From Hungatella sp. UBA3048 (GTDB taxonomy: Bacteria; Bacillota; Clostridia; Lachnospirales; Lachnospiraceae), in assembly GCA_002367105.1 (NCBI GenBank), contig DFCS01000017.1, positions 1-5,006 on the forward strand: a stretch of DNA of 5,006 nucleotides, in the 5' to 3' direction. Under the pieces are notes generated by a model that did no database searches, had not been told where the DNA came from, and was given only the letters and a program-made list of their open reading frames with translations. Shown piece by piece: positions 1-5,006 of the stretch (its first letter is position 1; every line of letters starts with the position of its first letter). A program made the position numbers and the translations under genes.

Positions 1-34
1 GACGAGTTATTTACCATTTACCATGTTTCCAGCT

Positions 35-44
35 CTGCGTGGGT
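35..44 (+). repeat. Candidate left terminal inverted repeat of the IS relic
   Basis: CTGCGTGGGT here matches CAGCATGGGT on the opposite strand at 1010-1001 at 8 of 10 positions. Its place just outside the transposase terminator is where an IS end is expected. The match is short and could be chance, and no target duplication supports it. Confidence 0.3.
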
Positions 45-53
45 AAAACAGCG

Positions 54-78
54 TAAAAAAAGAACGCCTTTTGGCGTT
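54..78 (-). terminator. Intrinsic terminator of the transposase pseudogene
   Basis: On the minus strand AACGCC (78-73), AAAA and GGCGTT (68-63) form a perfect 6-bp stem with a 4-base loop, followed by C and then seven T's at 61-55. The transposase TAA (79-77) overlaps the first arm. This is a textbook Rho-independent terminator. Such structures are common at transposase ends and limit read-out into flanking DNA. On the plus strand the hairpin is not followed by a T run. Confidence 0.8.
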
Positions 79-936
79 ATCCAAGACACTTTACCATACG
101 TTTTAAGTTTAAGGCGGTTGCCGATAAGAGACAGTGATCTCTCGCCGCCTCTATTCCCCGCCTAAACAACCGTTTTAAGTTATGCATCCATTTCTGAGCT
201 GCAAAGCTTCCCTCACACCAGATATACAGTCCCAAATGCTTTCTCATATGTTCCATTCGTGCCAGATACGGCTCCGAGTCGCCTGTCTTTCCCGGTGTTA
301 TTGCCACATCCACTCAATTCCATGGGCAGCATCGACACTTTGATGACTCAGATAATGCATTCCTTCCGGTTTCCCCGGCCTCTTAAGCATCCCTGCCCCA
401 CGGTCAGTGGTATTAATTGTTTTTTCTGTCCTTTTCCTCTCTTTTTTTACCTTGCCAGTGCGCTGCAGTTTGATGGCTCTGGAATCCTCCAGTCGTTTGC
501 GCTCCTCTGCTTCATATCGATCCAGCCGTTCCATATAATCCGTTGTTTCGTGTTCCGCCAGCACCTTCACATTTGCGTAAAAGGATGCGTTTGCCTTTAC
601 ATGAGTGGAATCGGTCAGAATCAGCCTTCCATCTACCAAGCCCTTTTCCATACATAGATGCAGGATATGCTCAAACAAGCGACCGAACAGATTTTCTCCT
701 CCAAACTGCCTACGTCGATTCTGTGAGATGGTGGAGTTATCCGGTACCCGTTCATCTAAATCCAGTCCCAGAAACCATCGGTAGGCCATATTGACCTGAA
801 TTTCCTGTTCGATACGTCGTTCCTATTCGGTACCGTAGAGGTATCCTATCAGCAGGTATTTCACCAGAATCACCGGGTCAATACTGGGCCGTCCAGGTGG
901 CCCCTCCTTTAGCAGAAACGAAATATCTTTAAACAT
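77..936 (-). pseudogene. IS1182-family transposase, broken by stop, frameshift and deletion
   Basis: Read from the ATG at 936, the protein opens MFKDISFLLKEGPPGRPSID and continues through the typical N-terminal domain of IS1182/IS5-like DDE transposases (DUF772-type). An in-frame TAG at 825-823 then interrupts the reading, at the point where relatives have a YG..SERR motif. Past the stop the same frame resumes with AYRWFLGLDLDERVPDNST and reaches the first catalytic Asp in TDSTHVKANA (codon at 612-610). Near 313-318 the frame shifts, just after YLSHQSVDAAHGIE, and VDVAITPGKTGDSEPYL continues in another frame. After HMRKHLGL the sequence jumps directly to IWCEGSFAAQK, close to the C-terminus. 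In intact relatives well over 100 residues lie between these blocks, including the second catalytic Asp (a VDSGY-like motif). The final Glu (WCEGS) and the C-terminal NLKRLFRRG and HCLLSATALNLKRM motifs remain. Three independent lesions make it inactive. Confidence 0.88.
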
Positions 937-937
937 A

Positions 938-977
938 AAGAACCCTCCAATTGCATTACTGCCATTGGAAGGCTCTT
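938..977 (-). promoter_or_regulatory. Leader hairpin burying the transposase ribosome binding site
   Basis: Two 14-base arms at 977-964 (AAGAGCCTTCCAAT on the minus strand) and 951-938 (ATTGGAGGGTTCTT) are inverted copies differing at two positions. Both differences become G-U wobble pairs in RNA, so a continuous 14-bp stem with a 12-base loop can form. The GGAGGG Shine-Dalgarno of the transposase (949-944) lies inside the downstream arm, and the ATG at 936 follows directly. Long transcripts entering the element from outside would therefore have the ribosome site sequestered. This anti-read-through strategy is known from other insertion sequences such as IS10 and IS50. The structure is directly visible; the function is inferred. 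Confidence 0.6.
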
Positions 978-1000
978 AAAAGTGCTCATTTAATACACCA

Positions 1001-1010
1001 ACCCATGCTG
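1001..1010 (-). repeat. Candidate right terminal inverted repeat of the IS relic
   Basis: This is the partner of the repeat at 35-44. It lies 65 bases upstream of the transposase ATG, a reasonable distance for an IS end. The caveats are the same: it is short, imperfect and has no target duplication. Confidence 0.3.
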
Positions 1011-1182
1011 TTACTTAGCATTGGCAGTTGCATTATGATACAATCGGCCGATTGTTGTAATTCAGAAATCTAAACTATTGAATTCATTTTGCAAAGATAA
1101 ATGGTGCAAATCATACCATGATAAGATTCAATGCCTTTGGGTAAAATTGAGTTACAAGCAGGTCTTGTCAACGGTAGCTTTT
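1011..1182. other. Non-coding gap between operon end and IS relic
   Basis: No supportable gene lies here. The stretch contains the 16-base palindrome at 1040-1055. It also holds two weak structures downstream of the Dabb stop: ACAAG/CTTGT arms at 1154-1158 and 1164-1168, and ATCAT/ATGAT arms at 1110-1114 and 1118-1122. Either might serve as a poor terminator, since short T stretches follow on the minus strand, but neither has a strong stem or a long T run. A 22-codon plus-strand frame from the ATG at 1005 has no ribosome binding site and was dismissed. Confidence 0.6.
1040..1055. promoter_or_regulatory. Perfect 16-bp palindrome, operator-like
   Basis: ACAATCGGCCGATTGT is identical to its own reverse complement, with no loop. 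An uninterrupted palindrome of this length, GC-rich at the centre and flanked by AT-rich DNA, resembles an operator for a dimeric regulator (TetR or MarR type, for example). It lies between the IS relic and the end of the operon and has no intact gene beside it to regulate. It may be a leftover from a locus disrupted around the IS, or part of the sequence the element inserted next to. As RNA it would make a poor hairpin because there is no loop sequence. Function unknown. Confidence 0.35.
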
Positions 1183-1470
1183 TTATTCTTCAAAGCATAC
1201 AGATGCACCTGATTCTAATACACCTGCAATATACTTTGATACTTCTACATGAACAGGATTAATTAGATAAGCCTCCATATCTTCCATTGAGGAAAAATGA
1301 GTAATTAAAAGAATATCATAAGAAGATTCCCCATGTCGTATATCCACCTGAACCTGTATTCCTCGTAGGATTTCAATTTTACCCTCCATACTTAAAAGCA
1401 TAGATTTTGTCTTTTCAATAGTTTCATTATTTCGTTCTTTTAATTTAATTAGCAAAGTGTTGGTTATCAT
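1183..1470 (-). CDS. Dabb-family protein (stress-responsive A/B barrel domain)
   Basis: This 95-residue protein fits the Dabb family (dimeric alpha+beta barrel) in length and layout. It has an N-terminal strand ITNTLLIKLK, a helix over about residues 15-28, a strand at about 33-44 (KIEILRGIQVQVDI), the strand SSYDILLITHFSS at 49-61, a helix beginning MEDMEAYL, and the segment NPVHVEVSKYI around His74. That His lies in the most conserved part of the family. Family members are small cytoplasmic dimers. A few plant relatives catalyse or assist polyketide cyclisation, while most bacterial ones have no assigned reaction. A good GGAGG at 1482-1478 stands seven bases before the ATG. It is the last gene of the row, starting 26 bases after the AlkC stop, so it is almost certainly co-transcribed with it. 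The fold call is confident; substrate and role cannot be read from the sequence. Confidence 0.85.
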   Translation of the reverse strand: MITNTLLIKLKERNNETIEKTKSMLLSMEGKIEILRGIQVQVDIRHGESSYDILLITHFSSMEDMEAYLINPVHVEVSKYIAGVLESGASVCFEE

Positions 1471-1496
1471 TTTTTATCCTCCAATTCGTAATGATA

Positions 1497-2603
1497 TTAT
1501 TTGTTTTGCAGTTGTTGAAGCTTTAGCACTGTATGAGCAACTTCCTGCCCATTTACTAAAAGCACAACTCGATGGTCGCCCGGATAGTGGCAGCGTGTTG
1601 TTATATCCGACCAGTTGTGTAGTCTCGTCCCGGTAAGATGTACGCCGCCAGATACTGTTTTATCTGACAAAAGAAATGATTTCCGTGATATATGTCCTTT
1701 TGCCTTTACAAAGTCGATTCCGTATTCAATACGGATATGAGTTGCTCCACCTTGACGAATATCAACTTCATACTGGAACTCACAGCTTTCACCTATTGTC
1801 AATATGGTAGACTGTGCCAATATTGAAGCATGAGTGGTAAGAATCGGTTCCTTTGAATAGCCCAATAATTCCATCGCTTCTGGATTTGCGTTTCTGATTA
1901 AAGTTCGGCAACCATGCCTTATAATCCAATCTGTGTCGGGATTTTCACCTGTCCATCGGTGGGCGGTTTTAAGCACAAGGTCAGGATTATCCTTTGAAAT
2001 ATCATTGAGATTATTAGCAACACTTTTGCGCACATACAACGAAGAATCTTCCTTTAGCAGTTCTAAAACCAATAAAACGGGGGTCGGATTTTCTTTAAAC
2101 ACGGGCAATGCCTCCCCCCAAGGAAGCCGGGGACGACAACCTTCACTGGCAAACCGCCGAACATGTTCATTAGGGTGCTTTGCCCATGCAGTCATACGTT
2201 TCATTACCCGTTCCGGGTCACGCAGTAAAAACGGTCTTATGGCAAATTCAGAAGATGATTTCTGTGTGAAGTTTTCAAGCGCCCTCATGGAAAGTTCCCA
2301 ATGTTTTTCTTCCTGTCCATATACAGCTACAAAATCCGGAAAAAAGAGATAAGGGAACCCTACGCAATCATTGGCAATCTCAAACAAAATGTCCAGAGCG
2401 GCTTCATATCTGATTGGCAAAAAAACTCCAAGCTTTTCGGAAATCTGTCGAGTACGAGCCTTGAGTGCCAGTCTTTCCCATGTTTCATTCATTACAGAAG
2501 TGATAAAGTTGACTGTATCAAAATCGTGGTATACCGATTGAATTTTTTCGCTAAACTCTAATAAAAAATCTTTCGTGTAAATGTTTTTTAATTGTTCTGC
2601 CAA
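1497..2603 (-). CDS. alkC: AlkC-type DNA alkylation repair glycosylase with C-terminal Ig-like domain
   Basis: A 368-residue protein of the HEAT-like-repeat DNA glycosylase superfamily (AlkC/AlkD). Known AlkC enzymes remove small positively charged alkylated bases such as 3-methyladenine and 3-methylcytosine without flipping the base, starting base excision repair. Counting from the TTG start, helical repeats fill about residues 1-248. They include the hallmark stretches SEFAIRPFL (118-126) and HVRRFASEGCRPRLPW (147-162), then LYVRKSVANNLND, and WIIRHGCRTLIR near 226-237. From about residue 252 the sequence becomes beta-rich (TILTIGESCEFQYEVDI, then GDHRVVLLVNGQEV near the end). This matches the C-terminal Ig-like domain present in one AlkC subgroup. 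The frame is open up to a GTG at 2612, but that codon lies inside the Shine-Dalgarno, so the TTG at 2603 giving (M)AEQLKNIY is chosen; it also matches the usual AlkC N-terminus. It is the third gene of the operon. The catalytic residues were not verified. Confidence 0.85.
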   Translation of the reverse strand: MAEQLKNIYTKDFLLEFSEKIQSVYHDFDTVNFITSVMNETWERLALKARTRQISEKLGVFLPIRYEAALDILFEIANDCVGFPYLFFPDFVAVYGQEEKHWELSMRALENFTQKSSSEFAIRPFLLRDPERVMKRMTAWAKHPNEHVRRFASEGCRPRLPWGEALPVFKENPTPVLLVLELLKEDSSLYVRKSVANNLNDISKDNPDLVLKTAHRWTGENPDTDWIIRHGCRTLIRNANPEAMELLGYSKEPILTTHASILAQSTILTIGESCEFQYEVDIRQGGATHIRIEYGIDFVKAKGHISRKSFLLSDKTVSGGVHLTGTRLHNWSDITTRCHYPGDHRVVLLVNGQEVAHTVLKLQQLQNK

Positions 2604-2607
2604 CTTT

Positions 2608-2616
2608 ATCACCTCC
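2608..2616 (-). promoter_or_regulatory. Ribosome binding site that fixes a TTG start for AlkC
   Basis: GGAGGTGAT on the minus strand matches the 16S rRNA anti-Shine-Dalgarno at nine consecutive bases. Its GTG (2612-2610) is in frame with alkC and could be miscalled as the start. The core GGAGG lies eight bases before the TTG at 2603-2601, an ideal spacing, whereas the GTG overlaps the binding site itself. Confidence 0.8.
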
Positions 2617-2671
2617 CTGAAAGCGGCAATTGCATAGACTATAGAAATAATACCGTTTTACAAATTCTTTC

Positions 2672-3010
2672 TTATTCGCCTGCTAAGACGATTTTCAGCG
2701 TGGCAATCTTCTGATCTTTCATGGTGAAATAGTAATCAAGCGCAACAGGACTTCCGTCAAAGTTTCCAGATAGAGTAGCAGTGACAACCATTTCCCTGCT
2801 TTTTTCTACGGCATTTGTAACATCAGTTTTAACCAGCAAATCGTTATTTGCCTCTACAATATGCGCCTTTATAGCGGAGGGGCCGTGATAAGCCTGTCCC
2901 TCATCATAGAGTATTGCATCTTCTGCAAAGCACTTGGCAAGCAGGTTGCTGTCATAAGAGTTTGATGCCTGAAAGTAAGTTTCAATAGCTTCTGGTAATT
3001 GTAAATTCAT
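2672..3010 (-). CDS. NTF2/SnoaL-like small protein
   Basis: This 112-residue protein has the pattern of the NTF2-like superfamily, SnoaL branch. An N-terminal helix pair (LPEAIETYFQASNSYDSNLLAKCF) is followed by FAEDAILYDEGQAYHGPSAIKAHI (about 28-51), where the Asp after FAE and the G-P-S-A-I turn are typical. A beta-rich C-terminal half follows, containing EMVVTATLSGNFDGSPVALDYYF and KIATLKIVLA. The fold is a cone-shaped barrel with a ligand pocket. Family members act as small isomerases, cyclases or hydrolases, or only bind ligands, so the reaction cannot be assigned. AAGGAG lies about ten bases before the ATG. It begins 34 bases after the SDR stop and is surely in the same transcript. SDR and SnoaL-like genes are often neighbours, which suggests action on the same or a related small molecule. 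There is no signal peptide or membrane segment. Confidence 0.8.
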   Translation of the reverse strand: MNLQLPEAIETYFQASNSYDSNLLAKCFAEDAILYDEGQAYHGPSAIKAHIVEANNDLLVKTDVTNAVEKSREMVVTATLSGNFDGSPVALDYYFTMKDQKIATLKIVLAGE

Positions 3011-3044
3011 TGTTGTTATTCTCCTTCTCTTTTATAAGGTGTAT

Positions 3045-3848
3045 TTAGATTGTTCGGATAATGCCACCGTCAATTGTATGCTCTGCTCCGATAATGTACG
3101 AAGAACGGTCAGATACTAAAAAAGCAACAAGTTCAGCCACTTCTTCTGGCCGTGCGGTACGTCCTATTGGAATACCGCCAAGTGAATCCATCAAATTTTG
3201 CCGTGCGCCATCATAATCTGTACCTAAATTTTCCGCCATTCGCATCATAAGTTCTTCAGCGGCTTTTGTTTCAGTAAATCCGGGTGCGACAGTATTTACA
3301 CGGATTCCTTTGGGCGCAAGCTCTGTTGCCAGCCCCTTACTGTAATTGGTGAGGGCTGCTTTAGCTGCCGAGTAAGCCATTGTATTTTCACCTGGGAACC
3401 TCCTCTGAATAGATGAAACATGAACGATAACCCCATATCCCTGTTTGAGCATTGGGGGCAGTAATCCCCGATCAAGCCGAACTGCCGCAAATAAATTTGT
3501 TTCAAAGGCAAACTGCCAATCTGAATCGCTTTGTGCAAGCACACCTCCTGTTGGCGCAGAAGAACCTCCAACATTATTGACCAGAATATCAACCCCGCCA
3601 AAGCGTTCAAGTATATCAGTTACAATCTTAGTCGTTCCATCGGGTGTACTAATGTCTGCCTGAATAAATAAATCTGACATTTTCATTTCATCTGGAGTTT
3701 TTCGTGCAGTAGTAATAACTGTTGCGCCTGCATGAGTGAGGCGTTTGACTATCGCTTCGCCAATTCCTCCTTTAGTTCCGCCTGTCACAAGAACCCGCTT
3801 TCCATCAAGTTCATTCTCGTAAAATGATTTATTTGTTAAAGCTGTCAT
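3045..3848 (-). CDS. SDR-family NAD(P)H-dependent oxidoreductase
   Basis: A 267-residue classical short-chain dehydrogenase/reductase. A Rossmann nucleotide-binding start (RVLVTGGTKGGIGEAIV, 18-34) is followed by TARK with Arg49 at the end of the second strand, which favours NADP(H). ADIS (64-67) is the adenine-contact segment and NNVGG (91-95) stands for the usual NNAG. The catalytic tetrad is complete: Asn118, Ser146 (in HVSS), Tyr159 and Lys163 (YSAAK). The PG motif follows at 189-190 and a typical DGG near the C-terminus. The glycine motif has one residue more than the common TGGTKGIG form. Members reduce or oxidise alcohols, ketones and related carbonyls in the cytoplasm; the substrate cannot be read from sequence. 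AAGGAGG stands five bases before the ATG. It is the first gene of the likely four-gene operon, behind a 92-base region with a TATAAT box and repeated motifs. Confidence 0.92.
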   Translation of the reverse strand: MTALTNKSFYENELDGKRVLVTGGTKGGIGEAIVKRLTHAGATVITTARKTPDEMKMSDLFIQADISTPDGTTKIVTDILERFGGVDILVNNVGGSSAPTGGVLAQSDSDWQFAFETNLFAAVRLDRGLLPPMLKQGYGVIVHVSSIQRRFPGENTMAYSAAKAALTNYSKGLATELAPKGIRVNTVAPGFTETKAAEELMMRMAENLGTDYDGARQNLMDSLGGIPIGRTARPEEVAELVAFLVSDRSSYIIGAEHTIDGGIIRTI

Positions 3849-3871
3849 AGTTTCCTCCTTTTTATGATTTT

Positions 3872-3935
3872 ATGGTTATTCATTACCATGTTTTAATTAT
3901 ACTGACCATAACCTGACGACATTGGTTCAAGTTAT
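3872..3935 (-). promoter_or_regulatory. Putative promoter and operator region of the SDR-led operon
   Basis: A perfect TATAAT on the minus strand (3901-3896) would start transcription near 3889, leaving a leader of about 40 bases before the SDR ATG. The hexamer 17 bases upstream (CAATGT, 3924-3919) is a poor -35 box, which suggests help from an activator or a weak promoter. Over the expected start point lies the imperfect palindrome ATGGTTATTCATTACCAT (3872-3889; 14 of 18 positions symmetric). A further ACCAT at 3905-3909 is exactly 20 bases from the palindrome's ACCAT, two helical turns. ATAACTTG (3935-3928, minus strand) lies just upstream of the -35 position and recurs in front of the regulator gene. 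The elements are visible; binding by the WYL regulator is inference. Confidence 0.45.
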
Positions 3936-3940
3936 CATTT

Positions 3941-4849
3941 TTATTTTTTGTATTTCCAAATAATTTCTTCTAATTTGTCTTGAACCATTTCACGAATATT
4001 TTGTGGAGCCAATACTTCAATATCTGTTCCAAAGGAGAGGATATAGTGTAACAGCCATTCGTTTTCTGGTAAAGAGGTTACAACCATAAAAGAGCCGTCT
4101 TGATTTTTAGTTATTTCATTTTCGTCGAATTCATCAAATATTCGATACGCTCCTTGAGGGGCAATCTGCAATTGCACATTAATCCACTTTTGGTAGTTCT
4201 GCTCCTTGTTATCCACTGAAAATCCTTCCGACATTCTATCCACAAAAAACTCCTGCATTATCTCCACATGGGACATACGCGATATTTTGAAGGTTCTATA
4301 TTCATTTTTGATTAGACAGAACCCTTGGAGATACCATGCGTGAACCTTAAAGATAAGCTTTAGCGGTTCGACCGTTCGGGTGCTCTTCTCACCAGATGAA
4401 TTAAAATAAGTAAATTCAATAATTTGGTGATTAAGAATGGCATTTTTTAGGATAGTAAATTCACATGTTTTATTTTTATCACTTCCCCAGGGCGATAAAT
4501 CCACTTCAATCCAATTGGTCTTGCTTTTATTAAACAGACTACTTAATTTTGAAAGCACTTTGTCAGTTTCAGGGTTTTGTGTTACGGTTAGGCTCTGCAA
4601 CGCAAATAAAATTTCATTTTGCTCTTCTTCCGAAAGTAAAGATTTATTTAGGACATAATCATCAAGCAACGATATGCCACCGCCTTTTCCTTGACTCGCA
4701 TAAACGGGTATACCAGCCGAAGATAACATATCTATATCCCGATAAATTGTTCTTACAGACACTTCAAATCTCTCGGCAAGTTCTTTGGCAGTCGTCGTCT
4801 TTTTATTTAACAGAATATATACAATTTCAAAAAGTCTATTCATTTGCAT
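3941..4849 (-). CDS. WYL-domain transcriptional regulator (YafY-like, DeoR-type HTH)
   Basis: A 302-residue regulator. From the chosen Met, residues 1-60 form a winged helix-turn-helix: MNRLFEIVYILL, then TAKELAERFEVSVRTIYRDI (20-39), with the wing GKGGGISL around 54-61. A linker leads to the WYL domain (about 127-205), with TRTVEPLKL, the signature HAWYLQGFC (WYL at 172-174) and RTFKISRM. A C-terminal WCX-like extension ends FGTDIEVLAPQNIREMVQDK. WYL domains are thought to sense ligands, often nucleic acids or nucleotides, and such regulators frequently control DNA-damage or defence genes. The frame is open 15 codons further upstream, but GAGGTGAT (4861-4854) stands eight bases before the ATG at 4849, and the extra N-terminus (LSSYIFYN) does not look like family sequence. 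The gene lies in the same direction as the SDR operon, 92 bases before it, and no clear terminator lies between, so read-through is possible. Confidence 0.9.
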   Translation of the reverse strand: MQMNRLFEIVYILLNKKTTTAKELAERFEVSVRTIYRDIDMLSSAGIPVYASQGKGGGISLLDDYVLNKSLLSEEEQNEILFALQSLTVTQNPETDKVLSKLSSLFNKSKTNWIEVDLSPWGSDKNKTCEFTILKNAILNHQIIEFTYFNSSGEKSTRTVEPLKLIFKVHAWYLQGFCLIKNEYRTFKISRMSHVEIMQEFFVDRMSEGFSVDNKEQNYQKWINVQLQIAPQGAYRIFDEFDENEITKNQDGSFMVVTSLPENEWLLHYILSFGTDIEVLAPQNIREMVQDKLEEIIWKYKK

Positions 4850-5006
4850 AATAATCACCTCAGATACATTATAAAATATATAACTTGACAACATTATGGC
4901 ATATTATACATCTAAAAACAATTAACTTGTTATATGCAAGCTACAGCTATTATGCGTACTGGTTTTAAGAGGGTGTTAACAAGGTTCCGCTAACCGGCAA
5001 GCAGGG
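4850..5006. promoter_or_regulatory. Upstream region of the WYL regulator, likely promoter
   Basis: On the minus strand a TATAAT at 4908-4903 would start transcription about 47 bases before the chosen ATG. The hexamer 17 bases upstream (AACAAG) is not a good -35. A second TATAAT at 4873-4868 is too close to the Shine-Dalgarno to be useful. TAACTTG occurs twice on the plus strand, at 4881-4887 and 4923-4929, 42 bases apart, bracketing the likely -10 box. This would suit autoregulation. A perfect TTGACA on the plus strand (4885-4890) has no good -10 partner. From about 4940 to the edge I see no gene. Confidence 0.35.

Larger units (their letters stand above)
35..1010 (-). mobile_element. Decayed IS1182-family insertion sequence (internally deleted)
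   Basis: This is a relic of an IS1182-family element, recognised from its transposase remnant, which fills most of it. The outer limits are tentative. They rest on a 10-base imperfect inverted repeat, CTGCGTGGGT at 35-44 and CAGCATGGGT read on the minus strand at 1010-1001, which agrees at 8 of 10 positions. I found no convincing target-site duplication outside these repeats. At just under 1 kb the element is much shorter than a complete family member (usually about 1.5-1.9 kb, from general knowledge), which fits the internal deletion in the transposase. It lies in the same orientation as the neighbouring operon and about 170 bases beyond that operon's last gene. It still carries a hairpin over the transposase ribosome binding site and a terminator at the stop codon. 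The family call is firm; the exact ends are not. Confidence 0.7.

Noticed and set aside
259..794. Two plus-strand open frames opposite the transposase
   Set aside because: They are shadows of the transposase pseudogene with low-complexity, Phe/Pro/Ser-rich translations and no family signal.
1005..1073. A 22-codon plus-strand frame (MLLLSIGSC...)
   Set aside because: There is no ribosome binding site, no conserved pattern and the length is too short. Its frame runs through the palindrome by chance.
1110..1168. Terminator for the Dabb-led operon end
   Set aside because: The two candidate stems are only 5 bp and lack a solid T run, so they are mentioned only as weak structures in the gap.
1933..2352. 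Plus-strand open frame of 139 codons inside alkC
   Set aside because: It is antisense to a well-supported gene, shows no recognisable domain, and has no ribosome binding site that stands out.
2604..2612. GTG at 2612 as the AlkC start
   Set aside because: The codon lies within the Shine-Dalgarno GGAGGTGAT, and the TTG at 2603 has ideal spacing.
4850..4894. Upstream ATG at 4894 as the regulator start
   Set aside because: No ribosome binding site fits it, the added residues do not resemble the family, and a clear GAGGTGAT sits at the right distance before the ATG at 4849.
4885..4912. Plus-strand promoter with a perfect TTGACA
   Set aside because: No -10 box lies at suitable spacing (best is TACATC at 16 bases), and no plus-strand gene follows in the window.
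4965..5006. Minus-strand open frame from the window edge (ends GTLLTPS, TAA at 4967-4965)
   Set aside because: Only 13 codons are visible and they match no family I recognise. It could be the tail of an upstream gene but cannot be supported.
1..5006. CRISPR array, tRNA or rRNA genes, riboswitch
   Set aside because: No regularly spaced repeats, cloverleaf-like segments or recognisable conserved RNA cores were seen on either strand.

Overview
The window looks like a chromosomal or accessory segment of a low-to-moderate GC Bacillota, probably a clostridial gut-type bacterium. The signs are AT-rich intergenic DNA, strong GGAGG-type ribosome binding sites before every intact gene, and an IS1182-family transposase relic of the kind common in Lachnospiraceae and relatives. 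This placement is inference from style, not from any search.

Every gene I can support lies on the minus strand, so the window reads from right to left. From about 4.85 kb to 1.18 kb there are five intact genes in the same direction: a WYL-domain (YafY-like) transcriptional regulator, an SDR oxidoreductase, a small NTF2/SnoaL-like protein, an AlkC-type DNA alkylation repair glycosylase with a C-terminal Ig-like domain, and a Dabb (stress-responsive A/B barrel) protein. The gaps from the SDR gene downward are only 34, 68 and 26 bases. The regulator is separated from the SDR gene by 91 bases that hold a TATAAT box and several inverted and repeated short motifs. This looks like a regulator plus a four-gene operon. 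One reading is a response unit for toxic electrophiles or alkylating agents: three small-molecule enzymes or accessory folds plus one enzyme that repairs alkylated bases. The grouping is visible in the sequence; the shared purpose is inference.

Downstream of the operon, about 1.01 to 1.18 kb is non-coding and carries a perfect 16-base palindrome. From about 1.01 kb to 0.04 kb lies a decayed IS1182-family element. Its transposase has an in-frame TAG, a frameshift and a large internal deletion that removes the middle catalytic Asp, so it cannot be active. It keeps a leader hairpin that buries the transposase ribosome binding site and an intrinsic terminator overlapping the stop codon. The last 110 bases at the right edge hold the regulator's upstream region and no supportable gene.

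Two start sites differ from the longest reading frame. AlkC most likely starts at a TTG, because the apparent GTG start is itself part of the Shine-Dalgarno sequence. The regulator most likely starts at an internal ATG.
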